Shown: positions 1 to 6,342 of the stretch, one piece after another | How positions within the stretch are numbered: the stretch's first letter is position 1 | Layout: every line of letters starts with the position of its first letter | Assembly (NCBI GenBank): GCA_026645375.1 | Contig: JAPFFX010000208.1 | Coordinates: 1-10,630, forward strand | Reading direction: 5' to 3' | Length of the DNA: 10,630 nt | Origin: Citricoccus sp. WCRC_4 | GTDB taxonomy: Bacteria > Actinomycetota > Actinomycetes > Actinomycetales > Micrococcaceae | Notes under the pieces: model-generated | Seen by the model: only the letters and a program-made list of their open reading frames with translations | Databases searched by the model: none | What the model was told of the DNA's origin: nothing | Position numbers and translations under genes: made by a program

Positions 1-294
1 TGCCGTGGGGTGCGTGGCGTGCTGGACGGCGTTGGCGGTGGTGCCCAGGAAGATCGGCGCCCAGATGGCGAAGGCGTAGTCCGGCGGGGTGATCTCGGTG
101 TCGTACTCCGCGGCCCCTTCCTCGGTGCCGGCCAGGAGTGGACCGAGTGTCGGCACCAGGACCAGTGCGGCGGCGGAGGCCGCCACCGCCAGGGAGCGCA
201 CGCGGTCGGCCGCACTCGCGTCGCGCGCGGAGGGCGTGGCCTGCGCCGTGGGTGATGCCGGGGGAGTCCCGAAGCTGGGCCACCGCGTGGTCAC
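1..294 (-). CDS. N-terminal part of a putative membrane protein, possibly TspO/MBR-related (runs off window)
   Basis: The minus-strand frame stays open from a GTG at 294-292 to base 1, giving 98 codons of an incomplete protein. An in-frame TGA lies just upstream, so this GTG is the earliest possible start. It overlaps the PaaX stop codon as GTGA, which implies translational coupling. Residues 1-33 are hydrophilic and rich in Ala, Thr and Pro. A hydrophobic segment follows (about 34-56, starting SLAVAASAAALVL), then a short acidic stretch (GTEEGAAEYD) and ITPPDYAFAIWAPIFLG. The last motif resembles the start of the first conserved helix in actinobacterial TspO/MBR-like (tryptophan-rich sensory) proteins, which bind tetrapyrroles. 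That assignment rests on one motif and is tentative; another small multi-helix membrane family is possible. As the last visible gene of the operon it may assist transport or sensing, but no function can be shown. Confidence 0.55.
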   Translation of the reverse strand, partial: MTTRWPSFGTPPASPTAQATPSARDASAADRVRSLAVAASAAALVLVPTLGPLLAGTEEGAAEYDTEITPPDYAFAIWAPIFLGTTANAVQHATHPTA

Positions 295-1268
295 GCCGGG
301 TCACCCGCCCGGAGTCTCTGGTCGTGGGCGGCTTCCAGGATCAGGGCGTCGGCGTCGGCGAAGGTGTGGTGCCTGACCAGCGGCTCCAGGGGTGGCTGGT
401 GCCGCTCGACGATCCGCCGGACGGCGAGCTCGGCGGACTGGCCGAGACGGTCGTAGAACAGCGCACAGGCCTCTGCCGCCTGCTGCAGTGGCGCAGGGGT
501 GGGCATCATGTCCTCCGGGAGGTGGGGGTCCCGGCGGATGAGCGAGCGCCAGTCGGACATCACCTCGGTGCGCAGGGTGAGGGCGTCATCACCGGCCGGC
601 CAGTGGTCCGCCAGCTCCGCGGCCCGCTGGTTCCAGTGCTCGGTGAACCGGCGGTACTCCTGGTCCATCGCGTCGGCGTCGAAGGCGCCACGCAGCCGGT
701 CCGGAGGGATCGACACCGGCAGGGTGGCGCCCTCGAAACAGGTCACCACGGGGGCCAGGTGCTCCGGGAGTTCCTCCAGCAGGTGTTCCACCGAGGAGGA
801 ATGGTGTCCGGGCCGCACCCATACCCCGTCGTTGAGGTGCCCGAAGCGCAGGGAGCGCAGCCTCTCCCGCAGCAGCCGGCGGTCCGGGGATTCGGCGTCC
901 GGGACGCTGTAGGTCACGATGGTCCACGTCTCGTCCCAGGGCCGCGGGTGGTGTGCCTGGAAGAGGCGCCGGACGTGTTCGGCCAGGGCGTCCCGGCTCT
1001 CGGCGTGCACGGCGTAGGCCGTCTTCCGGCCGTTGCGGGAGGGCACCAGGAAGCCCCGGTGTGCCAGGCGCTGGATGGAGGCCCGGGCGCTGCCGGCCGT
1101 GACACCGAACAACCCGAGCAGCTCGACCAGCGCACTGGACGGCAGTGGCTCCGGCCGGCCGAACCAGTAGTCACCCATCAGCACCACGAGCAGCCGCTGC
1201 GGTGCCACCCCCGTCTGGTGGCGGGGGATGACGCGGCCGGCGGTCTTCGCCGGGGTGGCCATGCTCAC
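291..1268 (-). CDS. PaaX-family transcriptional regulator
   Basis: This 325-residue protein has the three-part PaaX layout and about the usual family length. An N-terminal winged helix-turn-helix (about 20-90) contains VTAGSARASIQRLAHRGFLV followed by a basic Arg-Lys wing. A central Cas2-like region (about 110-185) contains WDETWTIVTYSVPDA and LRFGHLNDGVWVRP. A helical C-terminal domain includes the DW-RSLIRRDP segment. E. coli PaaX represses phenylacetate catabolism and is released by phenylacetyl-CoA; other members control various aromatic or acid pathways. No phenylacetate genes are visible, so the inducer here is unknown, possibly an acyl-CoA or a P450 product. It starts 12 nt after the P450 stop and overlaps the next gene by 4 nt, so the operon probably includes its own regulator. 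GTG 1268 is preferred because AGGAGG lies 8 nt upstream; ATG 1262 is the alternative. Confidence 0.9.
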   Translation of the reverse strand: MSMATPAKTAGRVIPRHQTGVAPQRLLVVLMGDYWFGRPEPLPSSALVELLGLFGVTAGSARASIQRLAHRGFLVPSRNGRKTAYAVHAESRDALAEHVRRLFQAHHPRPWDETWTIVTYSVPDAESPDRRLLRERLRSLRFGHLNDGVWVRPGHHSSSVEHLLEELPEHLAPVVTCFEGATLPVSIPPDRLRGAFDADAMDQEYRRFTEHWNQRAAELADHWPAGDDALTLRTEVMSDWRSLIRRDPHLPEDMMPTPAPLQQAAEACALFYDRLGQSAELAVRRIVERHQPPLEPLVRHHTFADADALILEAAHDQRLRAGDPA

Positions 1269-1271
1269 CGT

Positions 1272-1282
1272 CCCTCCCTCCT
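1272..1282 (-). promoter_or_regulatory. Strong ribosome binding site for the PaaX gene
   Basis: On the minus strand the sequence AGGAGGGAGGG overlaps the P450 stop codon. It offers two Shine-Dalgarno registers, AGGAGG 8 nt and GGAGGG about 3 nt before GTG 1268. This supports the GTG start and suggests efficient re-initiation after the P450 gene. Confidence 0.7.
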
Positions 1283-2549
1283 AGTGCTGGACGCCGTGGA
1301 CCGTCAGGGGCACGGAGCGGGGTCCGTACTCCAGCCAGTTCATCATCCTGACCTCTCCGGCCAACTCGAAGCCAGAGGTGTGCCGCAGCAGTTCCTCCAG
1401 GGCGATGAGCAGCTCCAGCCGCCCCATCGTAGCCGCGGGGCAGCGGTGGGAGCCGCGTCCGAAGGCCAGATGGGAGTTCTGCTTGCGCTGCAGGACGAAC
1501 TCGTCCGGGCGCTCGAAGCGGGCGGCGTCGCGGTTGGCGGAGGGGAAGAGCAGGGCGATCGGCTCGTCCTGCAGGACCGTCCTGCCGTGCACCACGGTGT
1601 CCCGCTTGGCCGTCCTGGCGAAGACCCGGTAGGGAGAGTGCAGGCGCAGGAACTCTTCGATGGCGGACGGCAGGTCCTCGGGGTGGGCGCGCAGGTGCTG
1701 TTGCAAGTCCAGGTCCTGGGCGAGGTGGACGATGGAGCTGCCGAGCACGGCCTGCGGGGCTCCCATGCCGGCCACGATCAGCTGGCGGACGGTGGCGATG
1801 GCCGTGGTGTCCGTGATGCCGTTGGACGGGTCACGGGCAGCGCGGTGCAGACCGGCCACCAGGTCCCGGCCGGGGTCGGCGCCCTGCTGGGCCCGCTCCC
1901 GGTAGACCGTCTCGGCAATCTCGTACAGACGCGCACTGCACTCGGCGATCACGGCGTCGTCCATGTCCTGGATGGCGAAGCCGTAGCGGACTCCGACCTC
2001 GCGGATCTCGCGCGTCATTTCGCGCGGCACACCGAGGACAGCGGCGAAAGCATCCATCACGAACGGGGCGGCGAAGTCTCGTACCGCGTCCGGACCCGGG
2101 TGGTCCGCGAGGCCCTGGACGAGGTCACGGGCGCTGTCGGTGAAGGCCTGGCGGTGGGCCATCACCACCGAGCGGCGGAACACGGGGTCGATCGCCTGCC
2201 GGTACTCGGTGTGCTCCGGCGGGTCGAAGTGCAACGGGGGGCGGCGCGAGGAGCGGGGGACGTGCGGCACGACGTTCTGCGTGGCCGTGCTGAACAGCTC
2301 GTCGTCCTGGGTCACTGCCAGGATGTCCTCGTAGGTCGTCGCCGCCCAGAATCCCCCGTAGTCCTCGCTCCAGGGGAACGGGTTCTGCTCCCGGAGCCGC
2401 GCGTAGTCCCCGTGGGCGGAACCGAACGTCTCGTCACGGTCCGGGGACCATTCCGACGCGCGGGCCGCGGCGCCGGAGAAGGGGCACCGGGGCACCTCTC
2501 CGGGTGCCGGCGTCGGGGTGGGCGGGTGCGGGTGTGGGTGTGATGCCAC
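1281..2549 (-). CDS. Cytochrome P450 monooxygenase with atypical I-helix
   Basis: This 422-residue protein matches the length of soluble class I bacterial P450s. The K-helix ExxR is E299-x-x-R302 (EFLR), followed by the meander FERPDEF (345-351). The heme loop is FGRGSHRCPAA (363-373), with proximal ligand Cys370. P450s use two electrons and O2 to hydroxylate, dealkylate or epoxidise substrates. Two positions are unusual. The I-helix, normally AGx(D/E)T, reads AGMGAPQ (260-266) and lacks both the acid and the threonine used for O2 activation. The Gly two residues after the Cys is Ala372. The N-terminus is a His-Pro/Thr-Pro-rich tail (residues 4-16) before the conserved GEVPRCPF. GTG 2549 starts one nucleotide after the permease stop, with GGTGA 6 nt upstream inside the permease's last codons. 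No ferredoxin or reductase gene is visible. Co-transcription with the importer suggests that it oxidises the imported compound. Confidence 0.93.
   Translation of the reverse strand: MASHPHPHPPTPTPAPGEVPRCPFSGAAARASEWSPDRDETFGSAHGDYARLREQNPFPWSEDYGGFWAATTYEDILAVTQDDELFSTATQNVVPHVPRSSRRPPLHFDPPEHTEYRQAIDPVFRRSVVMAHRQAFTDSARDLVQGLADHPGPDAVRDFAAPFVMDAFAAVLGVPREMTREIREVGVRYGFAIQDMDDAVIAECSARLYEIAETVYRERAQQGADPGRDLVAGLHRAARDPSNGITDTTAIATVRQLIVAGMGAPQAVLGSSIVHLAQDLDLQQHLRAHPEDLPSAIEEFLRLHSPYRVFARTAKRDTVVHGRTVLQDEPIALLFPSANRDAARFERPDEFVLQRKQNSHLAFGRGSHRCPAATMGRLELLIALEELLRHTSGFELAGEVRMMNWLEYGPRSVPLTVHGVQH
2515..2538 (+). other. Predicted G-quadruplex motif at the 5' end of the P450 gene
   Basis: The plus strand has five runs of at least three G within 24 nt (2515-2518, 2520-2522, 2524-2526, 2530-2532, 2536-2538), with loops of 1, 1, 3 and 3 nt. 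This satisfies the usual G4 pattern with one spare run. The plus strand is the template strand for the operon, and the tract encodes the His-Pro/Thr-Pro tail of the P450. GC-rich genomes produce such motifs by chance, so any function is inference. Confidence 0.5.
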
Positions 2550-2550
2550 C

Positions 2551-4191
2551 TCAGATCACCTTCCTGCGCGCCCAGCGGGCGAGCTGCTCGAGGGCGACGA
2601 CCACGGCCACCAGCCCGATGAGGATGCCCGCGGTCGTCTGGTAGTCGACGGAGGCCACGGACTCCTGGAGCAGGAAGCCGATGCCACCCGCCCCGACGAT
2701 GCCCAGCACGGCCGACTCGCGCAGGGCGAGGTCCGAGGTGAACAGGCTGTTGCCGATGAAGGAGGGGACGAACTGCGGCCAGACGCCGCTGACGAAGGCC
2801 TGCAGCCGGCCGGCGCCCACCGCCTCCAGCGCCCGCAGGGGGGCCGGGTCGATGTTCTGCAGGGCGTCCGTGAAGAACTTCGCGGCCAGCGCCGAGCAGG
2901 AGATGGCAAGGGCCAGGAACCCGGCGAACGGACCGAGGCCGAGGGCGGCGACGAACACCAGGGCGTAGATGATGTCCGGGACGCCCCGGATGACGACGAC
3001 CGCGGCCCGCAGTGCCCCGCCGAGAGCGCGTGCCCGGACGAGGTGGTCCGTGGACAGCACGGCGATGATCAGGCCGATCACCACGCCGAACGAGGTGGCG
3101 GTGAGCGCCATCAGGACGCTCTCGAAGATGCCGTAGGCGATGTCCATCGTGAAGACGGGCGGGACGAACCCGGAGAGCAGGGCGCCGGCGTTCTCCCCGG
3201 CGCGTGCCAGGCGGTCGAACGGTATGGACAGCGTGGACAGCGCCGCGAGGAAGAGCGCGACGGCGGCCGCCACGCCGAGGGCCCTGGCGCCGCGCGCGGT
3301 GGACCACCCGGGAGTGGCGGCGTCCTTGCCGGGGACGAACACCTGGGAGGCCGTCGAGGTGTCCGAGTGCTCGGCGAGCGAGCGCTGGACCAGGAAGGAC
3401 ACCAGCTCGAGCACCATCAGCAGGACGATGATCACGATGATGATGCCGGCGGCCCGCCGGTAGTCGAGGCTGCCGATGGCCGTCTGCAGGGCCACTCCGA
3501 TGCCGCCGGCACCCACGAGGCCGAGGACCGCCGAGGCCCGGATGTTGATGTCCAGGCGGTAGAGCACGAACGAGGAGACCTGGGGCAGCGCCCTCGTCAT
3601 GGTCGTGGCGAAGAACGCCTGGACCCGGGTCGCCCCGGTGGCGGCGATGGCCTCCCGGGGCTGGGGGGACTGCTCCTCGAAGACGTCGGTCATCATCTTG
3701 CCGATCATCCCGATGGAGTGCACCGAGACGGCCAGGGCGCCGGCGAGCGGGCCGAGGCCGAAGATACGCACGAAGATGATGGCGAAGACCAGGGACGGGA
3801 CGGCCCGGGTGACCACGATCAGGGCCCGGCACAGCCACTGGACCCACCGGGGGCCGGTGTACGTGCTGGCGGCCGCCGCCGAGAGGGGCACGGAGAGGAT
3901 CGCCGCGATCCCGGTGCCGGCGATGGCGATCCACAGCGTCTCGACCACCAGGGTCAGCAGGCTGGGCACCGGGCCGGTGGTCGGGGGCACCATGCGGTCC
4001 AGCAGCCGGGCGATGTCCCCGAGCCCCGCGGCGATGGCCCCGGGACGGATGTCGATCCACCACATGCCGAACAGGGTCACCCCGAGGTAGAACAGGGGGA
4101 TGGCCCAGGTGGCCGCCGGGATGCGCGGGGGCCGGGGCGCTGTGCCGGGCGGGGCGCTGCGGGCGTCCGGCCGGGTAGGGGTCGCGAGCAT
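2551..4191 (-). CDS. phnE: Phosphonate-type ABC transporter permease, two fused PhnE domains
   Basis: At 546 residues this is about twice the usual PhnE length and consists of two homologous membrane domains (about 25-272 and 300-546), joined by a hydrophilic linker near 272-300. Both carry the binding-protein-dependent permease signature: the coupling loop is EAIAATGATRVQAF (180-193) in the first half and RALEAVGAGRLQAF (453-466) in the second. Residues 218-257 and 491-530 are nearly parallel copies containing SAVLG(L/I)VGAGGIG and DY. One polypeptide can therefore supply both halves of the channel. ATG 4191 lies one nucleotide after the PhnC stop, with GGGAG about 8 nt upstream. PhnE-family permeases import phosphonates, phosphite and related oxyanions; the substrate here is not determined. 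The two halves differ clearly, so this is an established pseudo-heterodimer rather than a recent duplication. Confidence 0.93.
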   Translation of the reverse strand: MLATPTRPDARSAPPGTAPRPPRIPAATWAIPLFYLGVTLFGMWWIDIRPGAIAAGLGDIARLLDRMVPPTTGPVPSLLTLVVETLWIAIAGTGIAAILSVPLSAAAASTYTGPRWVQWLCRALIVVTRAVPSLVFAIIFVRIFGLGPLAGALAVSVHSIGMIGKMMTDVFEEQSPQPREAIAATGATRVQAFFATTMTRALPQVSSFVLYRLDINIRASAVLGLVGAGGIGVALQTAIGSLDYRRAAGIIIVIIVLLMVLELVSFLVQRSLAEHSDTSTASQVFVPGKDAATPGWSTARGARALGVAAAVALFLAALSTLSIPFDRLARAGENAGALLSGFVPPVFTMDIAYGIFESVLMALTATSFGVVIGLIIAVLSTDHLVRARALGGALRAAVVVIRGVPDIIYALVFVAALGLGPFAGFLALAISCSALAAKFFTDALQNIDPAPLRALEAVGAGRLQAFVSGVWPQFVPSFIGNSLFTSDLALRESAVLGIVGAGGIGFLLQESVASVDYQTTAGILIGLVAVVVALEQLARWARRKVI

Positions 4192-4192
4192 G

Positions 4193-5008
4193 TCAGCGGC
4201 TCCCGTGCTCTGCGTAGACCGCCCGGATGTCCTGCTCGGTGGTGGCGGCGGTGGGAGTGTCCATGATGAACTGCCCGCCGCGGACGGCGACGACGCGGTC
4301 CGACACGGCCAGCGCGAGGTCGACCTGGTGGAGGGAGCACACGACTGTGAAGCCGTCCTCGGCGCTGAGCTTCTTCAGGGTCTGCAGCACGCTGATGCTG
4401 GCCGCCGGGTCGAGCGACGCCACGGGTTCGTCCGCGAGCACGAGCTCGGCCTGCTGCATGAGCATCCGGGCGATTGCCACGCGCTGCTGCTGGCCCCCGG
4501 AGAGGGTGTCGCAGCGCTGGAAGCGCTGCTCGAGCAGGCCGACGCGTTCCAGGTTCTCCACGGCCTGGTCCCGCAGCCGGCGCGGATACGTCATGATCCC
4601 GTACCGGGGCATCGCCAGGCTGCCGAGGGCGCCCATCAGCACGTTCTCCATGGCGGTAAGCCGGCCCACGAGGCCGAACTGCTGGAAGACGAAGCCGATC
4701 CGGGTGCGCAGCTCCCGCAGGTCCCGGCGGGAGCAGGCGGCCGGGTTGCGCCCGAGGACCTCGACCGTCCCCGCGGTGGGCAGGTGGCCGCCGTTGAGCA
4801 GGCGCAGCAGGGTGGACTTGCCCGCACCCGAGGGGCCGACCAGGGCGACGAACTCGCCGGGGCGCACGGTGAGGTCGACGCCGTGGAGCACCTCGTTGTC
4901 ACCGAAGCGCTTGGACACCTGGGCAAGCGTGATGCTGGCGGCGGCGGGTCCGGTCCTCGCGGACCGGGGAATGGCGGGGGAGACCGGCCCGGTCAGGTCA
5001 GCTGTCAT
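4193..5008 (-). CDS. phnC: Phosphonate-type ABC transporter ATP-binding protein (PhnC family)
   Basis: This 271-residue cytoplasmic ATPase powers the importer. Visible elements are Walker A GPSGAGKST (58-66), Q-loop FVFQQFGLV (106-114), signature LSGGQQQRVAIAR (169-181), Walker B LVLADEP (189-195) with catalytic Glu194, D-loop SLD (198-200) and switch His227 in CSLHQVDLA. The helical subdomain NVLMGALGSLAMPRYG follows the PhnC pattern rather than that of phosphate or amino-acid ATPases. The frame stays open upstream to 5125, but ATG 5008 is chosen because GGAGGT lies 8 nt before it, and the added residues would be Pro/Arg-rich shadow sequence of the preceding gene. The start overlaps the end of the binding-protein gene by 11 nt. 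The permease begins one nucleotide after its stop. Residues 1-24 precede the usual PhnC start and are not conserved-looking. Confidence 0.93.
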   Translation of the reverse strand: MTADLTGPVSPAIPRSARTGPAAASITLAQVSKRFGDNEVLHGVDLTVRPGEFVALVGPSGAGKSTLLRLLNGGHLPTAGTVEVLGRNPAACSRRDLRELRTRIGFVFQQFGLVGRLTAMENVLMGALGSLAMPRYGIMTYPRRLRDQAVENLERVGLLEQRFQRCDTLSGGQQQRVAIARMLMQQAELVLADEPVASLDPAASISVLQTLKKLSAEDGFTVVCSLHQVDLALAVSDRVVAVRGGQFIMDTPTAATTEQDIRAVYAEHGSR

Positions 5009-5990
5009 CGCGGCACACCTCCGCCTGGGTCGTCTCGCAGATGGTCCGGATCGGGTCGTAGTCGGCGTCGACGGCCGGCTCGAAGGCGAAGGCGCCGGTG
5101 CCGCCCCACGCACAGGCGGCGGCACCCGCGTACTCCTCGCCCCAAGGGGCCGGGGCCTCGCGCTGGGCGTCCTCCTCGCACAGGCCCGCCTCGACTGCTG
5201 TGACGGCGTCGTACTCGTCCATGGCCCGGCGGATGCCCTCCTTCACGTCCTCCGGGAGCCAGGCGCCGACCACCATGGGGGTGCCGGGGATGCCGTCCGA
5301 GGTCCAGAAGGTGGCGGTGTCCCCCTCGGTGATGATGCCGCGGGCCGGCAGGATCTCCTCGATGAAGGTCCCGGCCACGAACGCGGCCTCGCAGTCACCG
5401 GCGAGCATCTGGGTGACGGCCACGTCATGGGAGCCGGCGAAGACCGGGTTGATGTCGTTCTCCGGGTCGATCCCGGCATCCTTGAGTCCCGCGGCCGCGG
5501 CCAGGTAGCCAGTGGTCGAGGCCGGATCCGTGAAGCAGACGTCCTTGCCCTTCACGTCCTCCAGGGACTGGATCCCGCTGTCCGGGCGGGTGACGCCGAG
5601 GGAGCTCACCGTGCCGGAGCCGGGCTCGGGCGTCAGCTGGTCCTTGGCGACCGGTTCGACGTCCGCCACGTCCTCGGCAAGATAGTAGGAGAAGGCGCCG
5701 TAGACGGCGACGTCCACGCGCTCGGCCACCTGGGCCTCGATCACGCCGGCGTTGCTGCTCACGGCCTCGATGGAGACGGGGATGCCGGTCTCCTTCTCGA
5801 TCGCAGCGACCACCGGTTCGAAGGACTTCTCCAGCTCCTCGCTGTTGTCCGTGGGAACCACGGCGAACACGAGCTCGGACGGTGCCGCGGAGGCCGAGTC
5901 GTCGGATCGGGCGTTGGGGCTCTGGCCGCAGGCGGTGAGGGCCAGGGCGGCGCAGGACAGCGCGGTCAGGTACATGGCGGATCGGCGCAT
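4998..5990 (-). CDS. phnD: Phosphonate/phosphite-type ABC transporter substrate-binding lipoprotein (PhnD family)
   Basis: This 330-residue exported protein opens with a lipoprotein signal: a basic start (MRR), a hydrophobic core, and lipobox L18-T-A-C21, so Cys21 should be lipidated and anchor it outside the membrane. A Ser/Ala/Asp-rich tether runs to about 38. PhnD-family landmarks follow: VYGAFSYYLAE (96-106), DVKGKDVCFTDPASTTGYL (145-163) and VFAGSHDVAV (183-192). In known PhnD and PtxB proteins the Ser/Thr cluster of the second motif and the loop of the third contact the anionic group. The mature protein has six cysteines besides the lipidated one (152, 200, 271, 293, 318, 326), an even number that allows disulfides. 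ATG 5990 is supported by GGGAG 7 nt upstream. It is the first gene of the operon. The ligand is unknown; no phosphonate-degrading gene is nearby. Confidence 0.93.
   Translation of the reverse strand: MRRSAMYLTALSCAALALTACGQSPNARSDDSASAAPSELVFAVVPTDNSEELEKSFEPVVAAIEKETGIPVSIEAVSSNAGVIEAQVAERVDVAVYGAFSYYLAEDVADVEPVAKDQLTPEPGSGTVSSLGVTRPDSGIQSLEDVKGKDVCFTDPASTTGYLAAAAGLKDAGIDPENDINPVFAGSHDVAVTQMLAGDCEAAFVAGTFIEEILPARGIITEGDTATFWTSDGIPGTPMVVGAWLPEDVKEGIRRAMDEYDAVTAVEAGLCEEDAQREAPAPWGEEYAGAAACAWGGTGAFAFEPAVDADYDPIRTICETTQAEVCRDDS
5017..5022 (-). promoter_or_regulatory. Ribosome binding site fixing the PhnC start
   Basis: GGAGGT on the minus strand lies 8 nt before ATG 5008, inside the last codons of the binding-protein gene. 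It favours the 271-residue form over the 310-residue frame that begins at 5125. Confidence 0.75.
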
Positions 5991-5997
5991 GATCTCT

Positions 5998-6002
5998 CTC
6001 CC
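5998..6002 (-). promoter_or_regulatory. Ribosome binding site of the binding-protein gene
   Basis: GGGAG on the minus strand lies 7 nt before ATG 5990, at the head of the six-gene operon. Confidence 0.6.
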
Positions 6003-6092
6003 AGTGAGACGGATTGGTGAAGACAGGTTTTCGTTCGGTGCGAGCGGAAAGTGTTGTCTATGGCGTCACAGACCACGGTCTCGCTGGTGTGG

Positions 6093-6134
6093 TCGGACTC
6101 ACATCACAGCACCAATCGTTGTGTCTGTCAACGG
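6093..6134 (+). repeat. Composite direct repeat, copy 1, with degenerate CRP-like site
   Basis: The 15-mer GACTCACATCACAGC occupies 6096-6110 and is identical at 6200-6214. Eleven bases later, TGTCTGTCAACGG (6122-6134) matches 11 of 13 bases of 6230-6242. Read as TGTGA-N6-TCACA, bases 6093-6108 give TCGGA-N6-TCACA, so one half site is perfect and the other matches 3 of 5. The copy lies about 105-120 bases upstream of the binding-protein start. Confidence 0.6.
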
Positions 6135-6168
6135 AATATGACGGCGCCCGGTTCGTCGCGCGCGCCCG

Positions 6169-6174
6169 TTGACA
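6169..6174 (+). promoter_or_regulatory. Candidate -35 hexamer toward the hydrolase genes
   Basis: TTGACA matches the housekeeping -35 consensus exactly, in a region where A/T-rich hexamers are uncommon. The only A/T-containing sequence in roughly the right place is around CGGTATGAC (6195-6202), a poor -10 at 19-22 nt spacing. The promoter call is therefore weak, or depends on an activator. Confidence 0.3.
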
Positions 6175-6196
6175 GCCTGCGGTGCGCGTGCCACGG

Positions 6197-6242
6197 TATG
6201 ACTCACATCACAGCCGCGGTCCCTGCCCATGTCAGTCAATGG
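6197..6242 (+). repeat. Composite direct repeat, copy 2, with CRP-like site
   Basis: The second copy of GACTCACATCACAGC lies at 6200-6214, followed after 15 bases by TGTCAGTCAATGG (6230-6242). Bases 6197-6212 read TATGA-CTCACA-TCACA, one mismatch from the CRP/GlxR-type palindrome TGTGA-N6-TCACA. The copy sits 22 bases after a TTGACA hexamer, where it would overlap the core promoter or early transcript of the hydrolase genes. The regulator is inferred; a CRP-family protein or the operon's own PaaX could bind. Confidence 0.6.
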
Positions 6243-6342
6243 GCTACACATATCTGTCTTGATGACACACGTTGTGATGCCTGATTCCCCGGAGGCCCCT
6301 GCCGCGCAGACCGTTGCGTGCCCAGCGGCCCCTGGCACGTAC

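Noticed and set aside
138..2543. 801-codon open frame on the plus strand opposite PaaX and the P450
   Set aside because: It is low-complexity Arg/Gly/Val/Gln-rich sequence with no domain, lies fully antisense to two clear genes, and is explained by rare stop codons in very GC-rich DNA.
2312..4063. 583-codon minus-strand frame overlapping the permease and P450
   Set aside because: It is an out-of-frame Arg/Pro/His-rich reading of the permease gene, and the permease frame has clear family motifs.
5009..5125. Longer N-terminus for the PhnC-type ATPase
   Set aside because: The added 39 residues are Pro/Arg/Ser-rich shadow of the binding-protein gene, and GGAGGT sits 8 nt before ATG 5008.
2518..6020. 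Long plus-strand frames (2518-4266, 4227-6020) antisense to the importer genes
   Set aside because: They are highly biased Asp/Gly/Arg/Glu-rich translations with no ribosome site or domain; the minus-strand genes account for the region.
6020..6090. Minus-strand sigma-type promoter for the importer operon (TAGACA-like hexamer near 6055-6062)
   Set aside because: I could not find a matching pair of -35 and -10 hexamers at acceptable spacing, so no promoter is listed for that direction.
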